Shown here: positions 11,772-22,520 of the stretch, piece after piece
Numbering within the stretch: position 1 is the first letter of the stretch
Layout of the letters: the number at the start of each line of letters is the position of its first letter
Source of the DNA: Cheiracanthium punctorium
Lineage: Eukaryota; Arthropoda; Arachnida; Araneae; Cheiracanthiidae
Direction: 5' to 3'
Assembly: GCA_038373885.1 (NCBI GenBank)
Contig: JAWZYV010015814.1
Span: forward strand, 868,001-932,000
DNA: 64,000 nt
Notes under the pieces: model-generated
The model's input: only the letters and a program-made list of their open reading frames with translations
What the model was told of the DNA's origin: nothing
The model's database searches: none
Made by a program: the position numbers and the translations under genes

Positions 11772-11880
11772 CCGAACAGTCGACCTTCGACGAATGAGTG
11801 TGTTGGAGAGAAAAGAAGTTAGAGCAGACAGCTGCCGACGTGACGTCACGAACGAAGGCAGCGCCGCCTGGCGGGGTGTG
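11772..11880 (-). promoter_or_regulatory. CpG-rich promoter and first non-coding exon (candidate)
   Basis: Read on the minus strand: a CTCF-like CCGCCAGGCGGCGCTGCC (about 11858-11875), then CGTGACGTCACG holding a perfect CRE palindrome TGACGTCA (11841-11848), then about 70 bp of pyrimidine-leaning sequence, then a strong splice donor GTTCGG/GTGAGTAAC with the junction at 11772/11771. The block is dense in CpG while its surroundings are A+T-rich. This is the order expected of a promoter with a short 5'-untranslated exon spliced leftward into a long intron. The putative exon (about 11772-11820) has no ATG in a useful frame, consistent with a leader exon. The motifs are seen; the promoter role is inferred. 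Confidence 0.5.
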
Positions 11881-12592
11881 GATTGTGGCAAGTTTCGGTA
11901 TCCAATTACGGATGTTTTTTCTTCTCTCTCTCAATCTTTCTCTTTGCAGACCAGTTCCTATCGTTTGGCGACGAAATTTACATTACTCCAAAAAGAAGAA
12001 GGGAAAAAAAAAAAGAGAATGTTTTTTGGCAAAGTAGGTGATGGAAGAGTTGATACAAGAAGGAAATTACCAGCAAAAGTGGCTTATCGGCATATTAGTG
12101 GCTTATAGTGGTTAGTTAAAAAAGGGTGTCACCTAGAGTGAAGAGCTTGAAACCAAATCTGAAATTAAATACACATTTAAGGCTGTTCTTCGAAAAAAAG
12201 AACTCTGTTTTTAGTCTTGGTACACAAATTGAAATAAACTAATAGCACCATGGTGTCCAAAAAATTCCAGATGGTTCTTCATAAGCTGTTTTACACACTA
12301 CGATAAACGAAAACGCTGTGGCTTTTGTGAAATTTTCAGAAAAAATTCTTAAACATGGATCTGAGCTGCAAGATTTTTCGAAGAGTGACACGCTTTGCGA
12401 AAATTTCCGATTTTTAAGAATTTTTTCTAAAAGTATTGAAACTGATACAGATTGGCCTGTCTTCGCAGTATGTAATACAGCTTGTAAAGAGACAGTTTCA
12501 AAATTTTGAAGTGCCTGGCATAATTAGTTTATTTGTAATTATGTACCAAAATCACATGATTTTTTCGAATAACACCGTTAATTCGAGCCCGC
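11881..12592. other. No gene seen; acceptor-like tract at 11951
   Basis: A pyrimidine tract ending CTCTTTGCAG at about 11951 resembles a plus-strand splice acceptor, but the following sequence is purine-rich and soon meets stops in all frames. The rest is unremarkable A+T-rich DNA. Confidence 0.4.
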
Positions 12593-12850
12593 CCGAGGCT
12601 ATTTAAGTCGGAGCCTGGGCAAGAAAATTTGAGTTGATAGATAAATAAAAGCCAACGACTTCATTGATAGAATATCATAAATTTTGCCGTTCGTGCAAAT
12701 TAAAGACAAATATAATAGCAAACTCTTAGTGCACTTTGCAATATTCTGTATATTCAAGTTCATCCAATAATAATGTTCAACGAAGGAGAAATTTATCACT
12801 AGCCCGAAAACGAACACAATCGTGAATTACAGAGCCCGAGCCCGGGCACT
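12593..12850. mobile_element. Decayed hAT-type MITE (GAGCCCG family)
   Basis: TCGAGCCCGCCCGAGGC at the left and GAGCCCGAGCCCGGGC at the right are inverted, and the interior (AAATTTTGCCGTTCGTGC, TTCATTGATAGAATATC) matches the well-bounded copy at 46070-46530 in the opposite orientation. The ends are eroded and no duplication is evident. Confidence 0.65.
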
Positions 12851-12950
12851 TCTTGTACGAGTGTTGACTTCGAACAAAGTGTAACTAACTTGTACGAATT
12901 TACAGAGCCATGCGCACTCTATTTCACTATCAACCCTATATTAACCTCAG

Positions 12951-13323
12951 ATAAAGTGACCCTCTTTCTAGAGCTCACACTCACGTACGGGGAGTTGGGG
13001 GTGGGGTGTTAAAATTTATAAAAGTAACAGTATTTGAACTTAGAATTAATTTTTACTGCAAATCTATACTCAGTATATTAAAACATTGTCAATCACGCAG
13101 GCACATATTTACTTGGACAGATTTAATATTTCGTTGTTCTTTGCGGGAAAAAAAAAAAAAAAAAAAAAACATTGGTGGCCCCAAAAGTCACGACTTTTAA
13201 CAGAGAACTGCTATTTTCTGGTGGTGATCACATTGTGAAAATACCGTATTGCTTTTAAATACGGGACAAAAACCTCTAAATATAAAAGACTCTCCCGTAT
13301 AATACGGGACGGTTGGTCACTTT
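12951..13323. mobile_element. hAT-like MITE ending AAAGTGACC
   Basis: Termini ATAAAGTGACC and GGTCACTTT are inverted. Flanks AACCTCAG (12943-12950) and AACCTCAA (13324-13331) form an 8-bp duplication with one mismatch, the size typical of hAT insertions. The subterminal AATACGGGACGGTT resembles the ends of the element at 58934-59773. Contains a poly-A run at about 13148-13169. No transposase. Confidence 0.65.
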
Positions 13324-13331
13324 AACCTCAA

Positions 13332-13823
13332 GCTCGTATTTATTGTTTGAATAAAATAAACTCAGAAAATATTGCGCTCTAAGCAAGTACCTAATGTTAA
13401 ATCCAAGCTTTACCAACCTGTAAAGCATATTATGGACACGCTTAGGCTAAAGCATCAAAATGCATAATTAAATTAGCATATTATTACTGTTATTATATTA
13501 TTATTCAACCTCATCCATATTAACACAGCTGAAGAGAAAAATTATTACAGATTTTCAGCTGAGAAAGAATGCGGAATAATAATAATAAGTACATACAATA
13601 AGAAAAGAGAGAGAGTTCATGAAATAAACACTGGACCAGGAGACTGGGGGAAACGCGCTACCATAAAGAAAAATTATTTTTTTCTACACTTTAAAAAAAA
13701 AAAAAAATTGTTCTACAGTTTCTTACGCACGGAATAAATGCGTCAACATACTGAGATGGGATTTTGGTGATGTTTAAAAAGAAGTTTGGAGAGAAACATT
13801 ACTCTATGGCGTGATTACCCCGG
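13332..13823. other. A+T-rich DNA without recognisable gene
   Basis: Short AT and AAT runs and an A-run near 13692. No frame, RNA or repeat recognised. Confidence 0.6.
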
Positions 13824-13831
13824 TACCAGAG

Positions 13832-14589
13832 TAGGGATATAACGAATATTCGGCCACTATTCGGTAGGCCGAAAAAACTGAACAGGTATTTGACCGAATA
13901 GTTGTTCCCGAATATTGCTACATATTCAGCTGAATAATTTCAGAACAAAGAGAAAAAAGAATTAACATGTACTTTTTAAATGCATTTACAAATAATATTG
14001 CTTAGTTATACTTCAATATGTTAATTCCACATCATTCCACAATATCCTAAGTCATTGAATTTTAAGCTGAATGAAACATAATCTAATTTTTAAAATAATA
14101 TTACAAATTCTACTTGGTGACACTACTTGACTTGGTTTTCCACCTTCTTTATGAAGTGGGGGTAGGAGGAATCTCTTCAGATCCTCAACTACACACATAA
14201 TTTTGAAAAGCTGCTTTGTATGTTTGCCCAGAGGCTGTAAAACCCAAAGCATGATGTATAGTTACCAGATTAATCACATTTACCATAGCATATTTATTAA
14301 ATTATCAATATCTCAAAATATAATGATGCTGTTATTAGTGTTTAATTTTGTAAAATATACTTTTTCAAGACTAAGATTTTTTCGTTTTACAGATAATAAA
14401 CTGTTGTGTGTTTTTATGTACCTACAAATAATACAAAATGAATTTCAATTAGTCTTTGTTTAGTATTTAATTACAAATTTGAAAAGCGACATTTTATTTA
14501 CAATTAAAATAAAATTTTTAAAAATTTAATATTCGGCCGCCGAATAATCGGCTAAAGCTTCAGCCAAATCACTATTCGTTACATCTCTA
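13832..14589. mobile_element. hAT-like non-autonomous element (TATTCGGC family)
   Basis: Left end TAGGGATATAACGAATATTC and right end, read inward, TAGAGATGTAACGAATAG. Flanks TACCAGAG (13824-13831) and TACCGGAG (14590-14597) are an 8-bp duplication with one mismatch. Subterminal zones are rich in ATTCGGCCGAATA-like palindromes. The interior is A+T-rich with no transposase frame. Confidence 0.75.
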
Positions 14590-14810
14590 TACCGGAGCAC
14601 TTATCGCGACTTTCTCAAGGCAATAACCGAAGAAAACACCAACAGAAAAGCAAATATTTTCCACTAGACTCGGCAGCACTGCTTGCCGTATCGAGGTTTT
14701 TCAATCAAAACATCAATGTGACGCAGCAATGCTGAACAACAAGAAGGGGAAGAAATTCTGCTGTTGAATCCGCAGCGGTGAGAGTTCTGCACCACCTGTA
14801 AAAACAATTA
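14590..14810. other. Short spacer, possible donor at about 14780
   Basis: CCGCAGCG/GTGAGAGTT is a good plus-strand donor match, but upstream frames close quickly and no start or acceptor is convincing. Confidence 0.3.
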
Positions 14811-15217
14811 CAGTAGACTTGCATTACAACGCGGTCTATCTGGGATAGTACGCGAATTTTTAACGAGTAACGTATCTACGAGGTAAGGCGAACTCCTCTC
14901 CCTCAACAGGAGTTTTTTCGCCAACTAGAAGTGCTGCGTGTGAGGGTCAGCATTGTCTTCTGAAGAAGAAAGCCAATCTGCAAACGGTATTTCATCGCTC
15001 GTAGCATCACTGAAGGCAGAAGCATCCAAACCGTCTACGTCTAAACCGGGCTTTATCATTACTTCAAGTGGGAAATGGTTAGGGAATAATTTAAAACGGC
15101 TTGTGGAGTGTTTATGTGTTGCAGAGAGTCGTATATACATCTTAGTTCACAATGAGAAATTTTCACTTACGCGAGTTATCTTGGAACGTATTCCTCGCGT
15201 ACGTCAAGACTCTACTG
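14811..15217. mobile_element. pogo/Tigger-like element, TA-flanked, decayed
   Basis: Termini CAGTAGACTTGC and, read inward from the right, CAGTAGAGTCTTG, with flanking TA at 14809-14810 and 15218-15219. Tc1/mariner-superfamily elements duplicate TA, and CAGTAGA-type ends are typical of pogo/Tigger. The interior is open on both strands: a 91-codon plus frame and a 71-codon minus frame with an acidic stretch (SDEIPFADWLSSSEDNAD). Acidic C-termini are common in pogo transposases, so the minus frame could be a remnant, but this is a weak inference. Confidence 0.6.
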
Positions 15218-16130
15218 TATATTCATGATTCCAGTTTATCATCCGATATATTAAAAATAGGAGTGAATATTAATTTTTTCTAAGATTTTGTTGCTTATTA
15301 ATGCAGTCTACAACAGGGATAGATACCGGCCCGAGACAGAAATCCCACAGGAGTATCGATTAGGACAATAATGCAATCGAAAAAATTCACCAGAACTGGA
15401 AAATTAGCCAGTGACCTCGAGAACACAAAACTATACCGACTGTAAAACTAGTTTTCCCGCAATGTCACTGTCACGCTAGGGAAGCTAATACAACGGGCAG
15501 AGCCGATTGAGTTGACTCGAGCGAGATTTTAAGCGCACTGACATAGTTTAAAGATGATTAGTTTACGTAGCAATATAATTCATTCACAGTCAATATACTT
15601 AAACAGTTACTTAACTTTAATGAAAAAAAAAAAATAATAAAAGTACATACAACGTCAATAAAAATCATCCCTAGAAATCAAACTAGAAAGAAATATTGAT
15701 TCGTTTGCCGAATGAAAACGCAGTTTTTGCACTTGAGTTTGCTTTTTGAATTTAAATGTAATTTTTAACCGGAGTTTATTGGTTAAATTCTGATAAAATT
15801 TTGATTTCGGGCACAATAAAAAAAAAAAAATTTAAAGCGTTTTTAAGTTCGAGTTCGTATGCTGAATTTTAATGCCATTGAGAGCTCGTTTATTGCACTT
15901 CAATACTTCAATACAACTTTGAGCTCGACTTCATTCAATTTTAATTGATATCAATATCAACAGAACTAGAATTTGGTTCATTTGTTGATTTCTGATGTGA
16001 TTTTGAGCCAGAGATCATTCTTAGAAGATTTTAAACAAAATTTATTATTTAATGCAATGTGAGTGGGTCTAACTTCACGTTCATTCGATGAATTCAATTG
16101 CGGAACTGAGCTAGAGTGCATTACATGAAG
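15218..16130. other. A+T-rich DNA without recognisable gene
   Basis: A-runs at about 15624 and 15818; repeated phrases of the type TTTGAATTTNAATG suggest old low-complexity sequence. Nothing coding is seen. Confidence 0.55.
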
Positions 16131-16138
16131 ATATTTAT

Positions 16139-16315
16139 CAGGGGCGTAGCCAGAGGGGGGGATATCGGGATATATCCCCCCCCCCCCGAAATGTTTGGAT
16201 TGGGGATGAAATTCCGTCTATTTATACACATATAAGTTCATATCCCCCCCCCCCCCCCGAAAAATTTTTCCAGGCGCATATCCCCCAGCGAAAAAATTTT
16301 CTGGCTACGCGCCTG
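16139..16315. mobile_element. hAT-type MITE, family B
   Basis: Starts CAGGGGCGTAGCCA and ends TGGCTACGCGCCTG, with perfect 8-bp flanks ATATTTAT (16131-16138 and 16316-16323). The interior has two C-runs, GATATCGGGATATATCC and GTCTATTTATACACATATAAG. Same termini as family A but a different core. No coding capacity. Confidence 0.92.
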
Positions 16316-16323
16316 ATATTTAT

Positions 16324-16574
16324 TATATATTAGATATAATTTAGAACTCAAATTCTCTTGAATTTGGATTTGAAATTGGTTTTCAATAAAAATAAAGCTT
16401 TAAGAAGTTTTTTTTTTTTTTGTTTTTTCCCTGTTGTTGTCGAATTCTAATACCACTTTAAATGTATTAAAATGGATCAAAAAGTTCGTAAATTTTTATT
16501 TTTATCCATTTATTATTTTAATGTAAGGTGTACAGCGTTTAGTGTTTTCTTTTTATCTTTCGATTTCATTACTT
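16324..16574. other. A+T-rich spacer
   Basis: No feature recognised apart from a T-run near 16409. Confidence 0.5.
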
Positions 16575-17115
16575 TTAACCCTACAATGCATGATTTTTTA
16601 ATATGGGCTGAAAATAAAACTGTAACTTCATTTAGGTTTACTTGTGGTACGATTTTTTTTTTTTAATTTCAGCATATAGTTTACCAGAAAAAATCGTGAA
16701 AGTTTAAATTCGAAAAATTAAAATGTCCACTTTATAGCATTAACAAGACAAAGGAAAGTAATATAGAAAAATTCTACTTTATTGAGTCCTAATACAACTA
16801 TTTTTTAATAGTTTTGTATTCAGTTTCATTTAACAATAAAAATTAGAAGCAATCAAAAATTCGGGCAAAAACTTATTCAGGGAACTGGATACAAAGGCTA
16901 TGAATTCGTGCTTGTTTGTCAAAAAAAAAAAAAAAAAAAAAAAAAAAATAATAATAATAATGTTGCCATATATTTTTAAAAACTAAAAATTATTTCCACA
17001 ACGGTCTTGCATTTAATTTAAATGCAATATTTTAGGCAAAATTTACAAAATTTTCTTTTTATTACAGAAAAATGAGAGTTTAGTCCGTTGGCTACAGTAT
17101 GCATTGCAGGGTTCA
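16575..17115. mobile_element. piggyBac-like element ending TTAACCCTACAATGCAT
   Basis: The left end TTAACCCTACAATGCATGAT is mirrored at the right by GTATGCATTGCAGGGTTCA, where the expected TTAA has changed to TTCA. The interior is very A+T-rich with a 28-base A-run at 16921-16948. The left part encodes nothing recognisable. Compare the 50134-50448 element, whose ends are TTAACCCTAAAATGCAT. Confidence 0.6.
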
Positions 17116-17623
17116 GTTTCGATTGGTCATTAGAACACAATGCACCTTCCAATCAGAAATCTCCATTTCGGAAGTTAGCAACTCACTCTTCTGATAAATT
17201 CGAGCAGTCAGAACGCCTTCCTCATACACAGCACGAACTTTATTATAATTGAACTTTTTAATGTTCATCGAAATAAAAAGCCCTGAAAATGCAGTTCTTG
17301 TTGTCCTTTTACATACTGAAATAGCGGTCAGACTATTTTGTCAAAATCTATTTGGATTGAAAGGTTATTTGCCAGTTGGTATGCGTTTTTAATTTTTTCT
17401 TTTTAATTCGAAAATCAGCTTTCTTTCATTTCTATCCGGAACAGCGAAAACAACAACATAAAAAAAAAAGAGTTTCGGCCAGCTAATTTAATAATTTTGA
17501 ATTTCAGTTCAGTGCAGTTCGAATGCAATTTTGAACAAGGTTTCATTTTCTGAAATCAAAAGTACTGCATACGCACACACACACACACGCACAAAAAAAA
17601 AACTTTTAAAAAAGCAGGAGACT

Positions 17624-17664
<41 letters not shown>

Positions 17665-18336
17665 AATAGGGAAAATAGTGAAAGAAGACTTTTAACCCAG
17701 AATATAAGTGAAAATATTTTGTGAAAAGTGTTAAGTGGCAACCGTAGAAAAACGTTTTGTATTCATAAACTATTTTATATTAAAAATTTAAAAAATACAT
17801 TAAGATAGAAGTAAAATTCTCTAATTACGATGATATGCATTTCAAATATAAGAAAAGACTAACATTCAGTACATAATAATTTAAAAAAAAAATAAATTTC
17901 CACACCTCCATTTGGCGAGAATTACCCGAATATTAAAATGCAGATGCTAGAGGTCAAACAACCAGACTAAGCCGATGCTCTCCCTATAAAATAAAATAAA
18001 AACTCTCCACTGGTTGCGATGGACTGCAACTCACAGATTACAGAACTGTTCCGTAATCAAAGTCTTGGTGTAAGCATTTTCACATGGGCAGGGCTGTAAT
18101 TTGGATTAGACTCGAAATGCGGCCGACCGTACAGGTGGGAGTCAGTGGGCCTTGAATGAAAGGCAAATTGTGAATTTACAGAAAAAAAAAAAAAAATCAA
18201 CACAGAAAAGTTATGCCTAAAGAGTGTCATTATTTTGAAGGAGGCATATATATACCTTAAAATTGCCAAAACGTCGGTCTCTAGATTCTGATAGTACATA
18301 TTTTGTTTCGAAGTTTTTAAGAGTGAACAAATTATA
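17116..18336. other. A+T-rich DNA without recognisable gene
   Basis: Contains a short (CA)n near 17573, a 33-base T-run at 17627-17659, and unique sequence. On the minus strand, TTGCCTTTCATTCAAG at about 18150-18165 resembles an acceptor before 27 open codons ending at 18057, but nothing supports it further. Confidence 0.45.
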
Positions 18337-18483
18337 ATGAAACTAGCCACCAAGGCGGCCAGCTTCGCCGCCCCACTGTTCTTTATACTCAGTGCAGTCA
18401 GTGTTGACTCAATTTCAGGACTCATTAGAAAAATCACGTTTCTTTGTTTTAACAGTATTGGTCATTCAATTTATTTAGGTTAG
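18337..18483 (+). CDS. Short frame starting with a signal peptide (candidate first coding exon)
   Basis: ATG at 18337 opens 48 codons before a TAG. The N-terminus MKLATKAASFAAPLFFILSA has the three parts of a secretory signal: a basic start, a hydrophobic core, and small residues before a likely cleavage site near SAVSVDS. The codons for this part (AAGGCGGCCAGCTTCGCC) are clearly richer in G+C than the surrounding DNA. After the signal, the frame drifts into A+T-rich sequence, so the exon probably ends soon after residue 25 or at TTTAG/GTTAGG near the stop. No partner exon was found. The product would be secreted or membrane-inserted; its function is unknown. The opposite strand is open across the same bases (126-codon frame, 18057-18437). 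Confidence 0.3.
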   Translation: MKLATKAASFAAPLFFILSAVSVDSISGLIRKITFLCFNSIGHSIYLG

Positions 18484-20208
18484 GGTTGCTACACATTTTG
18501 GGTGTCATCCTTAAAAGCCGACGTTGAAAAGCCAATGGCTAAAATGTGCTTTAGCCCAATTCAGGGTGACTTTTTTAGATGGGTGATAAAAAGTATTGCA
18601 AATTCGACATTTTAAAGCTGTGAAAAAGTCCGAAAGATCTTGCATTTTTGTGTATATCCGTTATTGTTAATCTAGCCACTGCGTGACATAGGCTTTACGC
18701 ACATTCGTTATTGTTATTTGCACTCATGTTTACATCTAGCTGTCCCGCATACGTTAGCGTATTATAGAAGTAGATATGGACAATGTAGCCATTGACTTCT
18801 GATTTAACCTCTTCCCGGCTTTTCCCGAGCTGAACTCGGGCAGGCAAAACGTACTACTATCCCGAATCATCTCCAGTGTAACTCGGGGACTGTGAGTAGA
18901 TTTTTTTTACATAAATTTTTAGAAAAGTTTTGGATGCAAAGGGTGCTACTGTTTAAAAATATATGTATGTATGAAAATAAGCATTATGACATATTTTGAT
19001 CAGGCGAAGTCATCTTGCTGGTATTTAAATCGTGCGATGGCAACGGCTGCTCTTTCCCGCCATTGGGAAATGGTTGCGCTTCAAAGGGTTAACGAAGGCT
19101 GTTTTTTTTGTTTGTTTGTTTGTTTTTTTTCGCCGCTAGACTGAACCTAAAAAAAACTGTTTCTCTCACAACATGAAATCTAGAGCGAGACATGAATGCC
19201 AAAAGCTGTTTTTGTTTGGCTTGTGATGTTAAATTTTACGGAACAAATTGCACTTGCATGTGAGCCAAGGCGTGGATTATAGCGAGCCGCTCGCTGTTTT
19301 TGAAAAGCAAACTTCTATTGCTAGTTGGACAGTGCTTGTAATGTAATTACTCGGTAATATTTGGAAGAGAACGTTAATTCTCAGTATAAATGCATACTTC
19401 GGGATGGGAAAATGTCTGCATGTAATGAATATTAATGTACGAAAGAGAAAATGCTATAACAACTAATTCCCTTGCGTATAAATATTTATAAAAGAACCGG
19501 GAAGTTTACAGAATCTGCATTAAATGCGTTTATTAACAAGAGTAAAATAAGTGTGAAATAGAGATGCAATGAAAGAATCAATTTTATTCAACCAAGAATA
19601 ATAAAAATAAGTCAATTGGTGTACCAGTCATAACAGTAATAAAAACGGAATGAAACAATCAGTTTTTATTATTCTTATGTTTGTAATATACAAATTTATC
19701 TATTTTTATTTAAAATGAATACCAGTGTTTATGATGTACAACCAAAGGATTGTATATATTGCTTTACTCAAATAATTACTAAATACCACATCAACATCAG
19801 TTAAACTTTTATTGAATATGCGGGGATTTTGGAATAACAATGGCCTGACATAAAGGATAAATTATTGGAATAAAATTATTGGGATATTTAGATACAGTTA
19901 TTTAATCTTAGCGACACGTTGAGTATATTTTTTACGATAACCCACATAATTTATCTGATATTGGGTATATACCGGAAACATTTTACATGCAAAATTAGTG
20001 AAAGAAATATTATGCAGCTCTAAAATTCACAGAAAATGAAAAGAGAATTCTTATAATTTAACAAAAATATTTGTTCAACTTGTTTCATATAGCAAATCTT
20101 TTTTATTACAGCTATTGATTAAATAATTTATTATTGTGAATATTTTCTGCATGTCCAAATCTCAGTAAATATAAACCTCCAGTAGTCAGTAAAAGCTTAA
20201 AAATAATT
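18484..20208. other. Mostly A+T-rich DNA; one MITE fragment
   Basis: Apart from the piggyBac-type fragment at 19006-19092, contains an imperfect inverted patch at 18815-18900 (CCCGAGCTGAACTCGGG) and a run of TTTG repeats near 19105. No gene recognised. Confidence 0.5.
19006..19092. mobile_element. piggyBac-type MITE fragment (A end)
   Basis: CATCTTGCTGGTATTTAAATC through GGTTGCGCTTCAAAGGGTTAA matches one arm and the A terminus of the full foldback copies. The rest of the element is missing. Confidence 0.8.
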
Positions 20209-20216
20209 CAACAGGC

Positions 20217-20401
20217 CAAGGGCGGATTAAAGGGGCGGAGGGGGCGACCGCCTCCTCCCTCCCCCCCGAGACAAAAGAAATTAATGTAAAAGATCCTACT
20301 TTACTTCCATAAAATGGACGTATAGATCAATCTTCTAACTAACCGCCCCCACCGACAAATGAACTGCCCGCCCCCGAGAAACTTGCATTAATCCGCCACT
20401 G
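20217..20401. mobile_element. hAT-type MITE, GGCGGATTAA ends
   Basis: Starts CAAGGGCGGATTAA and ends TTAATCCGCCACTG, with perfect 8-bp flanks CAACAGGC (20209-20216 and 20402-20409). The interior has two G/C-runs and AAAAGATCCTACTTTACTTC. A decayed relative lies at 22330-22520 in the opposite orientation. Confidence 0.88.
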
Positions 20402-20805
20402 CAACAGGCTAATATTATGAAGTAATTTTTCCTCTATTAATCTTCGAAAATATACTTAACCAAGATATAAACACTGCATCATATTGTTTCATCAGTAATA
20501 TGGTACCGAAATTCCAGTTAAATTCCATGGTATCATATTAATGCAATGGCAATAATACAATATATAATATCAATCTGTAGAACTGACTTTATTTGTAGAA
20601 TATCTTCTATTTGTTCACAATACTGAGTAAGATTTCAAAAGTTTGAAAGTATACAATGTCAGTGCATTATAAGAAATTCATATTTATGCAAGTTATTAAT
20701 AATTTTGCTTCAATTGCTGTTCCTATTTTAAATTTCAATCAATAATATTAAATATCCTATTTATTGGTTTTCATTAATTTAACATTACTGTAATACAACG
20801 TGATA
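20402..20805. other. A+T-rich spacer
   Basis: No frame, RNA or repeat recognised. Confidence 0.6.
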
Positions 20806-20955
20806 CAGTAAAACCTCCCTATAAGGATATTCTATACAACGATAAATCTTTCTACAGCGATAAAATTTTTTAATCCCGCGGAATTTACATACAGTATAAT
20901 TTTACCTCGATATATCTATAATTCCCGTAAGTATTGCTGTATCGAGGTTTTACTG
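20806..20955. mobile_element. pogo/Tigger-type MITE, 150 bp
   Basis: Termini CAGTAAAACCTCCCTATA and TATCGAGGTTTTACTG are inverted, flanked by TA at 20804-20805 and 20956-20957. Size and ends fit a pogo-derived MITE. No coding capacity. Confidence 0.85.
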
Positions 20956-21078
20956 TATTAATCTGTAACCTGACGTATTCAGGATGTTTTCAATGTATCC
21001 CCAATACTAAAGAAATCTCCCAATAGCGTGCACCTGCGACTGAGCATTACGAGCATTATTTCTAATATATATATATTG

Positions 21079-21150
21079 CTGACCAGCGGCCGAGTGGATA
21101 AGACGGTAGATGGTTGAAGTATGAAGGTCCAGGATTATGGCCTATTGCGG
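21079..21150 (+). repeat. tRNA-like SINE head (decayed)
   Basis: GGCCGAGTGGATAAGAC matches the pol III A box in the form seen in tRNA-Ser/Leu genes. About 40 bp on, GAAGGTCCAGGATTATGG resembles a degraded B box. No intact acceptor stem can be paired, so this is not a functional tRNA; a tRNA-derived SINE head is the likely reading. Confidence 0.4.
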
Positions 21151-22329
21151 GACGATTGATCTAACGGTCTGCAGTTTTGAGCGTTTTTCTTCAGATGCAT
21201 CGAGAATACACCCCTTAAAAAAGTTCTCCGCTCAAGTTATCCTTTCCAGGCAGATAGCATAGCTTTGCCTTTTAAATTTCATGTTTTTCAAGCAAGTGAT
21301 AAATCATCTTATTTACTCTTTCTACTCCAAAACAGATCTATTTTCACTTAAAATGTTTATTCATACTTTACCGATAACATTATTTTGTAGAAAAAGCGAT
21401 TCAATGCCCATTGTTGAGGAGTAAAAAACTGTATGTATGCTGAGAAATGTGAGGGGGGAGAGACTCAAGGTTAAAAGGTTGGGAACCGCTGGTCTAATAA
21501 AACAACAACATTCTCAATTATACGTCAGTGTGTAGTCTGTAATTTATTCACGTGTCTTCGCCTGATTATGACTTTATACAGGCGGAAAACCATATGAAGA
21601 GAATATTTCGAAACGAAAACAGATATTCTATTAAAAGCACGCAACACAGGAAGTACGCGGATAAATTAAAGAAATAATGAACCAGCAACTTTGGTTTCCT
21701 AGCATTTGTTTAATTAACACTTGAGGAAAAGGAACAACAGCTGAAGATACGTAGATAAAAGGACAACATTCCCTTTACTAGAATCTTTCTTTCCGGGAAC
21801 ACTGGCGGAAACGCAAGTTTAATTCTTTATTCTTAACCCTCTATGCATATTGCCAAAGAGAGGGGGAAAAAATGAAAATCTGTTTTTTACTACATTACAC
21901 AACAAGTTCCAACAATTGTGTACGTAAGGAATGGGAAGGATGGTTGCCTATTTTACACCCCCTCCCCCCCTATTTAACCAAATTTAAACTGACTTTTCCC
22001 CATCGTTACAAAGACGAAACGATGCAGCCTCCCGTTCGAATTTTTTCATTCAAAAGAACCCAGTGGGCAATCAAAGACCTATGCCAGAAATCCTTGGCTA
22101 ATTCTTGGCTCAGATGAAAAGCTCCATTTCTGTGTCCTGGCAACAATGGGAACAACCAGGTCAAACCCAGATTCAATATTTAAAATGAAAAAAGAGGTAA
22201 CCTCGCTTTTAGAAAAAGTCTATGAACACTGCTGTGTTTAAGGCCAATTTAAGTAAATATATATAGGGTGTATCACAATTCCCTTCCGTGTTTGGAAGGT
22301 TTGTCGAAGGGGACGCTTAGTTAAAAGAT
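21151..22329. other. A+T-rich DNA; one hAT-like terminus
   Basis: AAGGTTGGGAACCGCTG ending at about 21492 resembles a hAT/Charlie right end; a possible left end CAGTTTTGAGCGTTTTTC lies near 21172 but the flanks do not duplicate. TTAACCCTCTATGCAT at 21833 resembles a single piggyBac-like end. An 81-codon plus frame at 21872 has no recognisable motif. Confidence 0.35.
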
Positions 22330-22520
22330 TAACATATACATCCATTTTAAAGTAAAATAGGATCTTTTGCATTAATTTCTTTTTTCTCAATTGGGGGGGG
22401 GCTGTCGCCCCTCCGCCCCCTCCCCATAATCCGCACTTGTTTCGTGATGCTGATGATTCGAAAAACTAACTGCCCTCCCTCCATCCCTAACAAAATTGCA
22501 TTTATCCGTCGCTGTCACGA
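22330..22520. mobile_element. Decayed copy of the 20217 hAT-type MITE
   Basis: AAAATAGGATCTTTTGCATT and the G/C-rich patch that follows match the 20217-20401 element in reverse orientation, but the ends are eroded and no duplication remains. Confidence 0.65.

Noticed and set aside
21079..21150. Functional tRNA-Ser gene
   Set aside because: A box is good but the B box is degraded and no acceptor stem pairs.
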